Below, one piece after another: positions 9,273 through 19,483 of a DNA stretch of 64,000 nt (position 1 is its first letter; each line of letters starts with the position of its first letter). The notes below the pieces were generated by a model, which saw nothing but the letters and a program-made list of their open reading frames with translations, did not search any database and was not told where the DNA came from. Origin of the DNA: Bdellovibrionaceae bacterium UBA3535 (GTDB lineage Bacteria > Bdellovibrionota > Bdellovibrionia > Bdellovibrionales > UBA840); contig DFOS01000005.1 of the NCBI GenBank assembly GCA_002376845.1, positions 62,001 through 126,000 of the forward strand, given 5' to 3'. A program made the position numbers and the translations under genes.

Positions 9273-11375
9273 ATGGATTATAAAAAAGAGATCGCTGATT
9301 TTTTGGCAAAAAAGCTGCAAGTACCGCTAGCAACAGAAGAACTGTCTAGTAAATTAGAAATCCCCAAAAAAGCTAGCATGGGGGATTATGCCTTTCCCTG
9401 CTTTTTTTTAGCAAAAGAATGGAAAAAAGCACCCGCAGCGATTGCCAGCGATCTAGCAGCAAAGATTGACGAGTTGCCAGCTTTTATCTCGCAGGTGCAA
9501 GCTACAGGCCCCTACCTAAATTTTTACCTTAACAAAGCTTCTCTTGCAGCGGATTTAATACCAAAAATTCTTAGCGGCCAATATTTATCCGCACGCCCGT
9601 CTACTAAGGTTCGCACGATGATCGAATTTTCGCAGCCCAACACACACAAAGGCTTTCATGTGGGGCATACTCGCAATGTCAGTCTTGGAGATTCTCTAGT
9701 GCAACTACGCAAATGGCTTGGCGATGAGGTCATTGCAGCCAACTATATAGGTGATGTAGGGGCCCATATTGCCAAAGTGCTTTGGTACTACACCACTCAC
9801 AAGGTTGATTACGAAGATTACCAAGAGCAAATGTCTCGCGGTGAGTTTTTAGGAATGCTATATTCGAAGGCCGTACAAGCCTTGGATTTTAACCAATTAA
9901 CGAAAGTACCTTTGCTGAACGTGCTAACGACAAAGGTCCAAGACATCCAGCCACATCCTAAAAATGCGAAATGGAAACTTGTCAGCGTTGCACATAAAGA
10001 TAAAAACCTGCAAATAGTTTGCGGCGCCACTGGCTTTGAAGTCGGTAGTATTGTTGCGCTGGCCATACCCGGAGCCAGAGTCCTCGGTAGAACCGTCGAA
10101 GTAAGTGACAAACAAGGCACTCAAAGTGAGGGCATGTTGTGCTCTGCCAAAGAACTCGGCTTGGGCGAAGACAATGAAAATCTTTACGTATTCCCTGCAG
10201 ACACTCCGCTGGGCATGGAAGTTGCCGATTATTTTTCCATCCAGGGAGAGAATGCCAGCCAGGAAATGCGCAAACGAGAACAAGGTGTATCAGAGGTCTT
10301 ACAAAAGCTAGAAAAAGAAGAGGGAGAAATTTACGATCTCTGGTTAAAAACCAAAGAATGGTCCATGCAGGATTTTTATGAGATCTACAATTGGCTCAAC
10401 GTTCATTTTGACCATTACTTTTATGAAAGTGAAGTTGCCGAACCCGGCAAGAAATTGGTACAGGAGTATACCGAAAAAGGCCTGTTCAAAAAAGATGAGG
10501 GCGCCATTGGCATTGACTTAAGTGAATACAAGCTTCCCTTCTTTTTAGTTCTTAAATCAGATGGTACCGGTCTTTACTCCACTAAGGATCTTGCTCTGGC
10601 TCAGTTGAAAATTGAAAAATACAAAGTGGATCGTTCCATCTATGTAGTTGCGGCCGAGCAGAATCTGCATTTTCAGCAGGTTTTTAAAACCTTGGAATTA
10701 ATGGGCTATGAACAGGCTGACAAGTGTTATCACCTTTCTTATGGCATGGTTGTAGGACCAGAGGGCAAACTAAGTTCTCGAAAAGGCAATGTGGTTTTAT
10801 TAAATGAACACCGAAAGCTACTAGCCAAACAAATTTATGAAGATTTTTTAAAAAACTATGAAGGTAAGTGGTCCAAAGATGAGATCGCAGAGGCCATTCG
10901 CAAAATCTCCATTGCCACCATCAAATACGGCATGCTCAATCAAGACAGCCATAAAAATATAGTATTTGACTTAAAGGAGTGGACGGCAAGATCTGGTAAT
11001 ACTGGTCCCTACCTTCTTTATGCTTATGCTAGAACGCAATCCATTTTAAGAGAAGTGGATGATAAATATGGATTTGATGCCGCAAAGGTATCTTATGATA
11101 AAATCGAGCACCCCAGCGAAGAAAAAGTTCTTAACAAAATTGCTGCTTTTCCTGAAACCATGACGAAAGCAGCCGAACGCTATGAGCCGCAGATTGTATG
11201 CATCTATTTGTATGAGCTAGCAAAGGACTTCTCACGAATGTATGATCAATGCTCTGTACTTAATGCCGAAAATGATGTCTTACGTAATACTAGAAGACAG
11301 TTAGTAGCCGCATGTGGTGCTGCGCTTAAAGCCGGTCTTCATCTAATTGGAATTGAAAGCCTGGACAGAATGTAA
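9273..11375 (+). CDS. argS: Arginyl-tRNA synthetase with an inserted EMAP-II/Trbp111-like tRNA-binding domain
   Basis: 700 residues, against roughly 550-590 for usual bacterial ArgS. The N-terminal Add-1 domain is at about 1-95, the HIGH motif is HVGH (129-132, in GFHVGHTRN), and the second catalytic loop is GKLSSRKGN (498-506). The C-terminal anticodon-binding helical domain ends in GIESLDRM. Between FLGMLYSKAVQALD (about 192-205) and ENASQEMRKREQG (about 326) there is an extra segment of about 115 residues (roughly 210-323) with VLTTKVQDIQPHPKNAKWKL, GATGFEVGSIVALAIPGA and SEGMLCSAKELGL, the pattern of the OB-fold tRNA-binding domain of MetRS tails, PheT and Trbp111. The reading frame is open throughout, so this is a true fusion, not a frameshift. 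The stop overlaps the next start (TAATG). Confidence 0.95.
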   Translation: MDYKKEIADFLAKKLQVPLATEELSSKLEIPKKASMGDYAFPCFFLAKEWKKAPAAIASDLAAKIDELPAFISQVQATGPYLNFYLNKASLAADLIPKILSGQYLSARPSTKVRTMIEFSQPNTHKGFHVGHTRNVSLGDSLVQLRKWLGDEVIAANYIGDVGAHIAKVLWYYTTHKVDYEDYQEQMSRGEFLGMLYSKAVQALDFNQLTKVPLLNVLTTKVQDIQPHPKNAKWKLVSVAHKDKNLQIVCGATGFEVGSIVALAIPGARVLGRTVEVSDKQGTQSEGMLCSAKELGLGEDNENLYVFPADTPLGMEVADYFSIQGENASQEMRKREQGVSEVLQKLEKEEGEIYDLWLKTKEWSMQDFYEIYNWLNVHFDHYFYESEVAEPGKKLVQEYTEKGLFKKDEGAIGIDLSEYKLPFFLVLKSDGTGLYSTKDLALAQLKIEKYKVDRSIYVVAAEQNLHFQQVFKTLELMGYEQADKCYHLSYGMVVGPEGKLSSRKGNVVLLNEHRKLLAKQIYEDFLKNYEGKWSKDEIAEAIRKISIATIKYGMLNQDSHKNIVFDLKEWTARSGNTGPYLLYAYARTQSILREVDDKYGFDAAKVSYDKIEHPSEEKVLNKIAAFPETMTKAAERYEPQIVCIYLYELAKDFSRMYDQCSVLNAENDVLRNTRRQLVAACGAALKAGLHLIGIESLDRM

Positions 11376-12145
11376 TGTCGATTTCCACTGTTATTATTAC
11401 TAAAAATGAAGAGAAAAATATCGCACGCGCCATTGAATCCTGTCTGCCGATTAGTGAAGAAATTCTTATTTTGGACTCTGGCAGCAGCGATCAAACTCTG
11501 ACCATAGCTGCTAGTTATGAAAAAGTAAAAGTACACCAGGTAGAATGGCAGGGCTTTTCTGCCACCAAAAACCTTGGCAACAAAATGGCTACCGGAGAAT
11601 ACATATTATCACTGGATGCTGATGAAGCTTTGTCTGATCAATTACAAGAAGAAATCAAAGGCTGTCATTTGGACGGTAGCATATACCGCATGCCAAGACT
11701 GACCAATTATTGTGGACAATGGATACGGCATTCCGGCTGGCGCCCCGACTACCAAACCCGCCTCTTCCCAAAAGATAAGGCCCATTGGAATGCAAGTGAT
11801 GTGCATGAAAAACTAGAATATAAGGGGGAACTAAAAAGCATGCAATCGGATTTGCTACACTATTCCTATTACAGCATCTCCGATCACTTACAAAGAATTG
11901 ATTCCTATACAGAGCTGGGCGCTAAAATGGTAATCAAAAGAAATCCACGCTTTTTACTAGCACAAGCCATTCTGCGTTCAAAATTTAAATTTTTACGTAT
12001 GTATATTCTGAAGCTGGGTTTTCTAGATGGTTTTTATGGTTTTGTAATTGCTGTAATCGGTGCCTATGTTGTATTTATCAAATACATTAAGGCTGCTTCC
12101 CACTTAAGACAGCAGAGAAAACTTGGTAATTCCCCTCACACATAG
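11375..12145 (+). CDS. Glycosyltransferase, GT2 family (LPS core WaaE/KdtX-like)
   Basis: 256-residue GT-A glycosyltransferase. The nucleotide-sugar binding start is STVIITKNEEKNIARAIESC, the metal-binding D-x-D is in LSLDADEALS, and the region around GWRPDYQTRLFPKDKAHW plus VHEKL is that of the WaaE (beta-1,4-glucosyltransferase) group acting on the LPS inner core. A C-terminal hydrophobic segment (FLDGFYGFVIAVIGAYVVFIK) may sit in the membrane. Translation is coupled to argS by a TAATG overlap. Its last 59 bases overlap the convergent GT4 gene. The exact sugar is inference. Confidence 0.82.
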   Translation: MSISTVIITKNEEKNIARAIESCLPISEEILILDSGSSDQTLTIAASYEKVKVHQVEWQGFSATKNLGNKMATGEYILSLDADEALSDQLQEEIKGCHLDGSIYRMPRLTNYCGQWIRHSGWRPDYQTRLFPKDKAHWNASDVHEKLEYKGELKSMQSDLLHYSYYSISDHLQRIDSYTELGAKMVIKRNPRFLLAQAILRSKFKFLRMYILKLGFLDGFYGFVIAVIGAYVVFIKYIKAASHLRQQRKLGNSPHT

Positions 12146-13133
12146 CATCTAAACTAAAGCATTTTTGAAATTTCCGCATTGCATTTTGCCGGATGATTTC
12201 AGCCTCAGCAGCATTATAATTTAATATAATTTTTACGGCTGTATCAATATCATTTTTATTTACCAAATAACCTGTATGCCCATCCTCAATAATATCAGGG
12301 ATTCCTCCGGTATTACTACCAACAAGCACTGCTTCCCCCAAAATGGCATCTAAAAACGCCGTTCCCAAGCCCTCTTTTTGTGAAGGCATAAAATAAATAT
12401 CAATTGCCGACATAAAACTAGCTATATCCTCTTGGTATCCTAGAAAACGTATGTTCTGATTCTCATATTGCAAAAACTTTTTCTCAAGAGGCCCACTCCC
12501 CGCCAATAAAAATTGATATTGATCGCTTTTTTCTAAGACTTTGCTAGCCACTTGTAAAAAATCTGCGTGTCCTTTTTCTGCGGTGAAGGCTGCCGCAATG
12601 CCAACCCATATTTTGTTTGCATCTAAACTCCATTTTTCTGCATATTCTGTGCGACTTTCTTTTTTAGCAAAAAATTTTCTCCCCGAAGCTACAATATGCA
12701 ATTTGCTAGAGTCGATACCAGAGACTGCAAGATTCTTTTTAACTGCTGAGGATATACAGACATAGGCATCCACCAGAGAGCTATGATACTTCCAGTGGTT
12801 TTTCCATTGTACTTGCTTATCAATTCGCCGATGCACCACCAGCTTTAATTGCGGCAAAAAATATTTTACAAATATTGCATAAGTATGAGCCTTGGAGGAG
12901 TTCGCATCGACAATTTCGATTTTGTTCTCCTCGCAGAATTTTTTTAATTTTCGTATTGGCCATTTTCCCAATTCCAAACAATCAAAGCGCTTTTGAAAGC
13001 GGCGCAAAGCTTCTCCCTTTGGGTAGGCGATAAAAGCTTTACCACCTTTTTCTTCTATGTATTCTGCCAAATGGTAGATTTGTTGCTCGCCCCCTCGCCA
13101 GGATCTTTCAAAATTTAAAAATAAAACATGCAT
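12087..13133 (-). CDS. Glycosyltransferase, GT4 family
   Basis: 348-residue GT-B enzyme. It begins MHVLFLNFERSWRGGEQQIY, the N-terminal Rossmann start with the GGEQ acceptor loop common in LPS-type GT4 enzymes. The C-terminal domain has FLLAGSGPLEKKF, IYFMPSQKEGLGTAFLDAIL (the E-x7-E-like donor site, here E..D) and GSNTGGIPDIIEDGHTGYLV. Substrates are unknown; location among other LPS genes suggests core or O-antigen assembly. It is convergent with, and overlaps by 59 bases, the WaaE-like gene, and its start is 19 bases from the divergent methyltransferase gene. Confidence 0.82.
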   Translation of the reverse strand: MHVLFLNFERSWRGGEQQIYHLAEYIEEKGGKAFIAYPKGEALRRFQKRFDCLELGKWPIRKLKKFCEENKIEIVDANSSKAHTYAIFVKYFLPQLKLVVHRRIDKQVQWKNHWKYHSSLVDAYVCISSAVKKNLAVSGIDSSKLHIVASGRKFFAKKESRTEYAEKWSLDANKIWVGIAAAFTAEKGHADFLQVASKVLEKSDQYQFLLAGSGPLEKKFLQYENQNIRFLGYQEDIASFMSAIDIYFMPSQKEGLGTAFLDAILGEAVLVGSNTGGIPDIIEDGHTGYLVNKNDIDTAVKIILNYNAAEAEIIRQNAMRKFQKCFSLDAMCEGNYQVFSAVLSGKQP

Positions 13134-13152
13134 AGTAAAAAATGTAGAAAGA

Positions 13153-13914
13153 ATGATGGGATTTGTCCATTTTTGCTTTGCAATTGCCGGCTTTTCCGCT
13201 ATTTGGCTCCTTGTGTCTTATTTAAAAAAACAAGTTATTGAAACAGAAGATGGTTCTCCTTCCCTACTCTTTCATAGCCAAGAGGACCAGCAATTGATGC
13301 ACTCCTATAAAGGCGCCTTTTCAGAAACTGAATATATATATGGGATGGCCATTGAGGAGGTCAAAGACCTTGAGACTTTGCACATTCTATCTGTAGGACT
13401 TGGCTTTGCCTACTCCGAACTGAGCGCTGTTTGCCATTTGTGGGAACATAAAGATTATCAAATCACTTCCTATGAAAGCGAAAAAGACCTGGTTGAGGCT
13501 TTACTAGCCTACCTCAACCAGCAGCCCTCGATCTATCAAGACCAGTATGAAAAAATATTTTCAATCTACTCAGAGCATTTCAAGATTCCGCTTGAGAAAA
13601 TTCGCCAGCGTCTAAAGGACTTACTTGCTTCGGGAAGATGGAAAATACTTGGCGCCTTTTCTTTTCAAACAAGTCCTAATCCTTACAACGCCATCTTATT
13701 TGACCCTTTTTGTGCGCGTTTTCATCAACAAGCTTGGCAAATGTCCCAACTGCTTCCTTGGCTTGAGAACAATGCAGCAAGAATTTGTATATTTTCTACT
13801 TATGCGGCAAAGGGTGAATTGAAACGGGGCTTAAAAAACCTGGGTTTCCGCTATGAGAAACGTCCTGGCTTTGCCTACAAGCGAGAATCTACATTTGCTA
13901 TCAAGGGACGCTGA
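13153..13914 (+). CDS. MnmC2-type tRNA methyltransferase (DUF752 family, no oxidase domain)
   Basis: 253 residues. The core VIETEDGSPSLLFHSQ, HSYKGAFSETEYIYG, the SAM-binding strand ILSVGLGFAYSEL (about 78-90) and YNAILFDPFCARFHQQAWQ match the methyltransferase half (MnmC2) of the bifunctional tRNA-modification enzyme MnmC, which methylates nm5U34 to mnm5U34. The FAD oxidase half is absent; stand-alone MnmC2 enzymes are known, for example from Aquifex. A hydrophobic stretch at residues 4-22 precedes the domain. It could be a membrane anchor, or the true start could be the GTG at about 13213, but that lacks a ribosome binding site. The radical-SAM gene begins 41 bases after it. Confidence 0.7.
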   Translation: MMGFVHFCFAIAGFSAIWLLVSYLKKQVIETEDGSPSLLFHSQEDQQLMHSYKGAFSETEYIYGMAIEEVKDLETLHILSVGLGFAYSELSAVCHLWEHKDYQITSYESEKDLVEALLAYLNQQPSIYQDQYEKIFSIYSEHFKIPLEKIRQRLKDLLASGRWKILGAFSFQTSPNPYNAILFDPFCARFHQQAWQMSQLLPWLENNAARICIFSTYAAKGELKRGLKNLGFRYEKRPGFAYKRESTFAIKGR

Positions 13915-13955
13915 AATTCCTTGCGCTTGCGAAGACTTAATCATAAGACCTAAGC

Positions 13956-14954
13956 ATGCAAACGGATTTTTCTGCCAATTGGGCCGAACCACAGTACTTC
14001 TCCATAGGAGATTACTATCGCCAGCGTTTTGGTGAGAAGACTTATAAAATTCCTGTGAGCATCGCCGACGATTGTCCCAATCGCCGCGGACTGAATCAAA
14101 TGGAGACCTGTATTTTCTGTGATGAATACGGTTCAGCAGCAAATGTGGATAGCTTTGAAAAAAGTCTTAGTGAGCAAATTGAGGAATACAAAAGTCATAT
14201 CGGCAAAAAATATAATGCTCGCCAATTTCTGGTCTACTTTCAGTCTTACACCAATACCTTTATGGGCATTAAGAAATTGCGCGAGTTTTTTGATTTGGCC
14301 CTCTCCTATCCCTTTGTCAAAGGCATTGTCATTGGCACTCGCCCAGACTGCATATCAAAGGCAAATATTGATATGTGGAATGAGTATGCAGAGAAAACCT
14401 ATGTGTCGGTGGAACTGGGAGTGCAAAGCTTTTATGACGAACCCCTTGAATTTCTGAAGCGCGGTCATAATGGAGCAAAATCCATTCAAGCCATTCGCCG
14501 CATTAAAAATGATTGCCCAAAAGTAGACTTAGGCATCCATTTTATCTTTGGTTGTCCGGGGGAAAGCTCGCAGCAAATCATTCGTTCAGCGGAACTATGC
14601 AATGAATTGCAAGTGGACAATGTAAAAGTCCATAACTTACACGTTCTAAGAAATACGGGACTAGAAAAAATCTACCAAGAGGGTGGTTTTAAGCCCATCG
14701 AACTAGAGGAATTTGCTGAGATCACCATCCTATTTCTAGAGCATTTGAGCCCTGAAATACCTGTGCATCGTTTGGGTGCAGTTGCTTCTAGATGGGAGGA
14801 ATTGATTGCCCCTGATTGGACTAGAAGAAAAATGCATATTCGCCAAACAATTTTGGACATGATGAAGCAAAGCTCTACCTACCAGGGCCGCTTATACAAA
14901 GCTCAGCCGCAGCTACTTGCTCTGCACAACCCTCGAATAAATCTTTCCTTGTAA
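13956..14954 (+). CDS. Radical SAM protein, TIGR01212/YhcC/YtqA family (MnmL-like)
   Basis: 332 residues. The iron-sulfur cysteines are C40, C52 and C55 ([19 protein letters not shown]), the spacing typical of this family rather than the plain CxxxCxx[49 protein letters not shown] and [12 protein letters not shown] are family hallmarks. YtqA of Bacillus, now called MnmL, acts on cmnm5U34 of tRNA. Its position directly after an MnmC2-type methyltransferase, in the same direction, supports a tRNA wobble-modification role here. That pathway link is inference. Confidence 0.85.
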   Translation: MQTDFSANWAEPQYFSIGDYYRQRFGEKTYKIPVSIADDCPNRRGLNQMETCIFCDEYGSAANVDSFEKSLSEQIEEYKSHIGKKYNARQFLVYFQSYTNTFMGIKKLREFFDLALSYPFVKGIVIGTRPDCISKANIDMWNEYAEKTYVSVELGVQSFYDEPLEFLKRGHNGAKSIQAIRRIKNDCPKVDLGIHFIFGCPGESSQQIIRSAELCNELQVDNVKVHNLHVLRNTGLEKIYQEGGFKPIELEEFAEITILFLEHLSPEIPVHRLGAVASRWEELIAPDWTRRKMHIRQTILDMMKQSSTYQGRLYKAQPQLLALHNPRINLSL

Positions 14955-15046
14955 ATCTATATTGTGCTAAATCTTATGAGCTAAAGGGATTGATTATGGA
15001 ATACTTGCAGCCAGATGTAAACGCACGTACTAACAAAGGGGATTTT

Positions 15047-17887
15047 ATGGGGGCCGAACTTCAGACCTTCCCAATTCGACATATTGGACCATCTACAGCC
15101 GAACAACAAGAGATGTTAAAGGAACTGGGTTTTTCCTCCATGCAAGAATTGGTAGAAAAAACCATCCCAAAAAATATTTTTTATCACGAGCAACTGGGCA
15201 TAGGCCCCGGGCTTACGGAAACTCAAGCTATAAAGAAACTAAAATCCTATGCCGCCGAGAACCAAGTTTATCGCTCCTACATTGGCATGGGCTATGCGGA
15301 CTGCATCTGTCCTCCTGTTGTACAAAGAAATATTTTGGAAAATCCTGGCTGGTATACACAATACACCCCCTATCAAGCCGAGATTTCACAAGGGCGCCTG
15401 GAAGCTTTGCTAAATTTTCAAACCATGGTGGCGGATTTAACCGGTTTGCCATTGGCAAATGCCTCCTTGCTAGATGAAGGCACGGCAGCTGCCGAAGCCA
15501 TGGCTTTAGCAAAAGCCGTTAAGGGAAAAAATAAGAATCGAATATTTGTTGATCAAAATTGTCACCCGCAAACCATCGAGGTTTTGCAAACACGGGCCGA
15601 ACCATTAGCCATTGAAGTGCATATTGGAGATTGGCAAAGCTTTGATCGTAAAGACTACTTTGCCGCGGTTTTTTCCAATCCTGGAACCAACGGCGACGTA
15701 AAAGACTTTAGTGATGTGATGGCACAAGCGAAAGAAGATGATGCTCTTAGCATTATGGTGGCAGATATTTTAAGCCTCTGCCTACTAAAAAGCCCTGCAG
15801 AAATGGGTGCAGAAATTGCCGTTGGTACTTGCCAACGCTTTGGTTTGGGTTATTTTTACGGCGGCCCCCACGCAGCCTACTTTGCTACTACCGAGGAATA
15901 CAAACGCCTGATACCTGGTAGAATTGTTGGGGTATCCAAAGATCAAAATGGAAAAATCGCCACTCGCTTAGCTCTGCAAACTAGGGAACAACACATTCGC
16001 CGTGCACGTGCCACTAGCAATATTTGTACAGCACAAGTACTACTTGCCGTAGTGGCTAGTATGTATGCGGTTTACCATGGACCCGAAGGCTTAAAACATA
16101 TTGCTACGGAAGTTCATAATAAATGCCAATGGCTAAAACAAGCCCTAGAAAAATTAGGACTACAAACCAACCAAGCATTTTTTGATGGCTTAAGAGTTTC
16201 GGTGAAAAATATCTCGGCGATTTTGCAACGCTGTGAAGAAAAACGTATCAACCTTCGCAGTCTAAATGATCGCGAGATATTGATCCAAATAGATGAAGCC
16301 ACCAGCACAAAGGACTTAGCCGACCTATATTATGTTGTTAGTGGCAATAAAACCGAAGTTACGGCAGAAGATATACTACAGACCAAAACAAACTTAGATC
16401 CAAATCTGCTTAGAAGGACAAACTATTTAGAACATCCAAATTTTAATTCCTACCACTCGGAGACGAACTTCTTGCGCTATGTTACGCGCCTGCAAAAGAA
16501 AGACCTTTCCCTGAATCACTCCATGATTCCGCTGGGCTCTTGTACCATGAAGCTCAACGCCACTAGTGAAATGCTCTCCATTTCATGGCCAGAATTTGCG
16601 AAGATTCATCCTTTTGCTCCTTTGGAGCAAGCCAAAGGCTATCAAAAGATTTTTCAAGATTTAGAAAATTGGTTGGCAAAGATCACGGGTTTTGCGGCCA
16701 TTTCACTGCAGCCAAATGCGGGCTCACAAGGAGAATACGCTGGCTTGCTTTGCATTCGTGCCTACCACCAGTCACGCGGAGAAAGCCAACGCAAGATATG
16801 CTTGATACCGAATTCTGCCCACGGCACCAACCCGGCTAGTGCCGTGATGGCGGGCATGCAAGTGGTCTCCGTAGATTGTGATAGCGAAGGGAATATTGAC
16901 CTTGAAGACTTAAAAACCAAAGCCGCCAAGCATAAAGATCAACTTGCGGCGTTGATGATCACCTATCCCTCCACGCACGGAGTTTTTGAAGAAAGCGTGA
17001 AGGAGGTATGCGCAACCATTCATGAATATGGCGGACAAGTCTACTTGGATGGTGCGAATATGAATGCACAGGTTGGACTTTGCCGTCCTGGCGACTACGG
17101 GGCCGATGTCTGCCACCTCAATCTCCATAAAACTTTTGCAATTCCACACGGTGGTGGTGGACCTGGTGTTGGTCCCATTGGAGTCAAAGCCCACTTAAAA
17201 GAATTTTTACCCGGAAATCGCTATATGAACCTTGGTAGTGAAAAACAAATTGGCGCGATTTCTGCCGCCCCTTGGGGAAGTGCCATTATCCTAAATATTT
17301 CCTGGGCCTATATAGCCATGATGGGGGATACGGGTTTAAGACAGGCCTCAGAAATTGCGATTCTTAATGCCAATTATATGGCAAAAAAATTATCGCAGTT
17401 TTACCCGATTTTATTTAAAAATAAAGACGGCTTGGTGGCTCACGAATGCATTGTGGACACTCGCATCCTGAAAAAAATGGCAAATATAGAGGTATCGGAC
17501 ATTGCCAAACGCTTAATGGACTACGGTTTTCACTCCCCCACCATGTCTTGGCCGGTAATCGGCACCCTTATGATTGAACCCACCGAGAGTGAGTCCAAAG
17601 AGGAATTGGATCGCTTTTGCGCGGCCATGTTGGGAATTTTTGCCGAAGCCAAAGCCATTGAAGCTGGGGATTTGGATTCTGAAGTGAATCCTCTAAAAAT
17701 GGCACCGCATACAGCAGATGTGCTTCTCTCCGATTCTTGGGATCGACCCTATTCGCGGGAGTTGGCAGCCTATCCGGTTCCATGGGTTCGAGAGAACAAG
17801 TTCTGGCCTAGCGTTTCCCGCGTGGATGATGCCTACGGCGATAGAAATCTTGTCTGCACCTGTCCGGGCATGGATGAGTACGCTTAA
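15047..17887 (+). CDS. gcvP: Glycine dehydrogenase (decarboxylating), P-protein of the glycine cleavage system
   Basis: PLP enzyme that decarboxylates glycine and passes the aminomethyl group to lipoylated GcvH. About 946 residues, the single-chain (fused P1/P2) form. The P1 half has [17 protein letters not shown] and [14 protein letters not shown]; the P2 half has the PLP-lysine site [21 protein letters not shown] place the start at the ATG of 15047 ([16 protein letters not shown]), which has AAAGGGG before it; an ATG at 14990 would add a 19-residue tail that the family does not have. gcvT and gcvH are not adjacent. No glycine riboswitch is visible in the 92 bases upstream. An amino-acid:cation symporter follows. 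Confidence 0.97.
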   Translation: MGAELQTFPIRHIGPSTAEQQEMLKELGFSSMQELVEKTIPKNIFYHEQLGIGPGLTETQAIKKLKSYAAENQVYRSYIGMGYADCICPPVVQRNILENPGWYTQYTPYQAEISQGRLEALLNFQTMVADLTGLPLANASLLDEGTAAAEAMALAKAVKGKNKNRIFVDQNCHPQTIEVLQTRAEPLAIEVHIGDWQSFDRKDYFAAVFSNPGTNGDVKDFSDVMAQAKEDDALSIMVADILSLCLLKSPAEMGAEIAVGTCQRFGLGYFYGGPHAAYFATTEEYKRLIPGRIVGVSKDQNGKIATRLALQTREQHIRRARATSNICTAQVLLAVVASMYAVYHGPEGLKHIATEVHNKCQWLKQALEKLGLQTNQAFFDGLRVSVKNISAILQRCEEKRINLRSLNDREILIQIDEATSTKDLADLYYVVSGNKTEVTAEDILQTKTNLDPNLLRRTNYLEHPNFNSYHSETNFLRYVTRLQKKDLSLNHSMIPLGSCTMKLNATSEMLSISWPEFAKIHPFAPLEQAKGYQKIFQDLENWLAKITGFAAISLQPNAGSQGEYAGLLCIRAYHQSRGESQRKICLIPNSAHGTNPASAVMAGMQVVSVDCDSEGNIDLEDLKTKAAKHKDQLAALMITYPSTHGVFEESVKEVCATIHEYGGQVYLDGANMNAQVGLCRPGDYGADVCHLNLHKTFAIPHGGGGPGVGPIGVKAHLKEFLPGNRYMNLGSEKQIGAISAAPWGSAIILNISWAYIAMMGDTGLRQASEIAILNANYMAKKLSQFYPILFKNKDGLVAHECIVDTRILKKMANIEVSDIAKRLMDYGFHSPTMSWPVIGTLMIEPTESESKEELDRFCAAMLGIFAEAKAIEAGDLDSEVNPLKMAPHTADVLLSDSWDRPYSRELAAYPVPWVRENKFWPSVSRVDDAYGDRNLVCTCPGMDEYA

Positions 17888-17890
17888 TTT

Positions 17891-17914
17891 AGAAGCATTA
17901 CGCAGGCTTTTTTT
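17891..17914 (+). terminator. Weak candidate terminator after gcvP
   Basis: A six-pair stem (AGAAGC with GCTTTT, one G-T pair) and a nine-base loop are followed by a T run. The stem is poor in GC, so termination may be partial and the following symporter gene could be read from the same transcript. Confidence 0.3.
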
Positions 17915-18019
17915 CTAGCACTATCTGAATTTTGCAGCTGAATTTTAAGTCTGCTAGAATTTGATTTCTTTTAGGTTCTGTATTAGTTTTAGCCTCTTCC
18001 AACAGCTAGAAAGGCAAAC

Positions 18020-19483
18020 ATGGGTTTTTTATCAAATTTTTTCAATCCACATCTAGTACAATTTGAAGAGTGTCGAGCGAATATAGATACCAATATTGTA
18101 GAGTGTTCGTTCAATCTTTTTGCCAATATTTTAGAGCATTTGGTTTGGGGACCGCATATGCTCTTTATGATCCTAGGCGCCGGAACCGTTTTTACCCTAT
18201 ACTTTAAATTTCCACAGTTTCGCTTTTTTCGCTTGGCCTTGCAGATTGTTAGCGGCAAGTATGACAATCCTGAAGACAAAGGTGAAATCTCCCACTTCAA
18301 AGCCCTATGTACGGCTTTATCCGCCACCGTCGGTCTCGGAAATATTGCCGGTGTAGCCATTGCCATTACTTTGGGTGGCCCGGGTGCAGTTTTCTGGATG
18401 TGGGTTGCAGGCTTTTTGGGTATGGCCACCAAATTTACCGAAGTCACCCTTGCCTTAAGATACCGCAATGAAGACTCTGCCAAACATATGCATGGCGGCC
18501 CCATGTTTACCATTTTAAATGGCCTGGGTAAAAACTGGAAGCCGGTGGCAGCGTTTTATGCTTTTGCCTGCATACTCTCCTCTTTTGGTGCCGGCAATAT
18601 GTTTCAGTCCAATCAAATGTCTTCCGTATTGGTTCAACAAAGCGCCAATATGTTCGGCCTAGAAATACCAAGTTTGGTTTTTGGAATCACCTTTGCCACG
18701 CTGGCAGGACTTGTTTTGATTGGCGGTATTAAAAGGATTGCAGATGTTACGTCCTTTATCGTGCCGTTTATGGTGGTCGTTTATTTTATAGCGGCACTTG
18801 GCATTTTAACTTTCAACCTAGCTGAAATTCCTGCGATGTTTGGTCATATTTTTCATGGTGCCTTCAATGGCACGGCGGCTGTGGGCGGCTTTAGTGGTGC
18901 GGTTTTCAAAGAGGTGTTAAAGCGCGGTTTGCAGCGCGGAACATTTTCGAACGAAGCGGGTATGGGCTCTTCTGCCATGGCCCACTCGGCCGCAAAATCT
19001 CGCCCGGCAGAAGAAGGTACTGTTGCTCTATTAGAGCCCTTCATTGATACCATTGTGGTTTGCACCATCACCGCCCTGGCAATATTGGTAACAGGTTCTT
19101 GGCATACTAACCCTGGTATTACTGGCTCCGAGCTTACAGCCTTTACCTTTGCAAAAGAATACGGTCAGATGGGTGCCGCGTTGGTTGCCTTTATGGTTAC
19201 GCTTTTTGCTTTCTCCACCATCATTTCTTGGTCCTACTACGGAGAACAGGGCATCTTCTTTTTATTCGGCGAAAACCAAAAAGCCATCACCATATACCGA
19301 GTTTTATTTCTCTGTGCCACCGTGGCTGGCTCCTACTTTCAAGGAGGTGCCGTGGTAAAACTATCCGATGCTTTTTTTGGCTTGATGGCTTTTCCCAACC
19401 TAATTGCTTGCGTTCTTCTTCTGAAGTTTGCCAAGCTTGAGGTCAATGATTTTGCCGATTATATCAAATCCAAGAAATCTTAG
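18020..19483 (+). CDS. Alanine/glycine:cation symporter (AgcS family)
   Basis: 487-residue inner-membrane transporter with about ten to eleven membrane helices. The family signatures GEISHFKALCTALSATVGLG and GLGNIAGVAIAITLGGPGAVFWMW near residues 93-140 are present, as are KRGLQRGTFSNEAGMGSSAM and WSYYGEQG. The family imports alanine or glycine with sodium or protons. Its position 132 bases after gcvP on the same strand suggests glycine uptake to feed glycine cleavage. The last 20 bases overlap the convergent HTTM gene. Confidence 0.93.
   Translation: MGFLSNFFNPHLVQFEECRANIDTNIVECSFNLFANILEHLVWGPHMLFMILGAGTVFTLYFKFPQFRFFRLALQIVSGKYDNPEDKGEISHFKALCTALSATVGLGNIAGVAIAITLGGPGAVFWMWVAGFLGMATKFTEVTLALRYRNEDSAKHMHGGPMFTILNGLGKNWKPVAAFYAFACILSSFGAGNMFQSNQMSSVLVQQSANMFGLEIPSLVFGITFATLAGLVLIGGIKRIADVTSFIVPFMVVVYFIAALGILTFNLAEIPAMFGHIFHGAFNGTAAVGGFSGAVFKEVLKRGLQRGTFSNEAGMGSSAMAHSAAKSRPAEEGTVALLEPFIDTIVVCTITALAILVTGSWHTNPGITGSELTAFTFAKEYGQMGAALVAFMVTLFAFSTIISWSYYGEQGIFFLFGENQKAITIYRVLFLCATVAGSYFQGGAVVKLSDAFFGLMAFPNLIACVLLLKFAKLEVNDFADYIKSKKS

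Noticed and set aside
10105..10311. A frameshifted or broken argS
   Set aside because: The extended frame is open from start to stop with all motifs in order; the extra length is an inserted domain.
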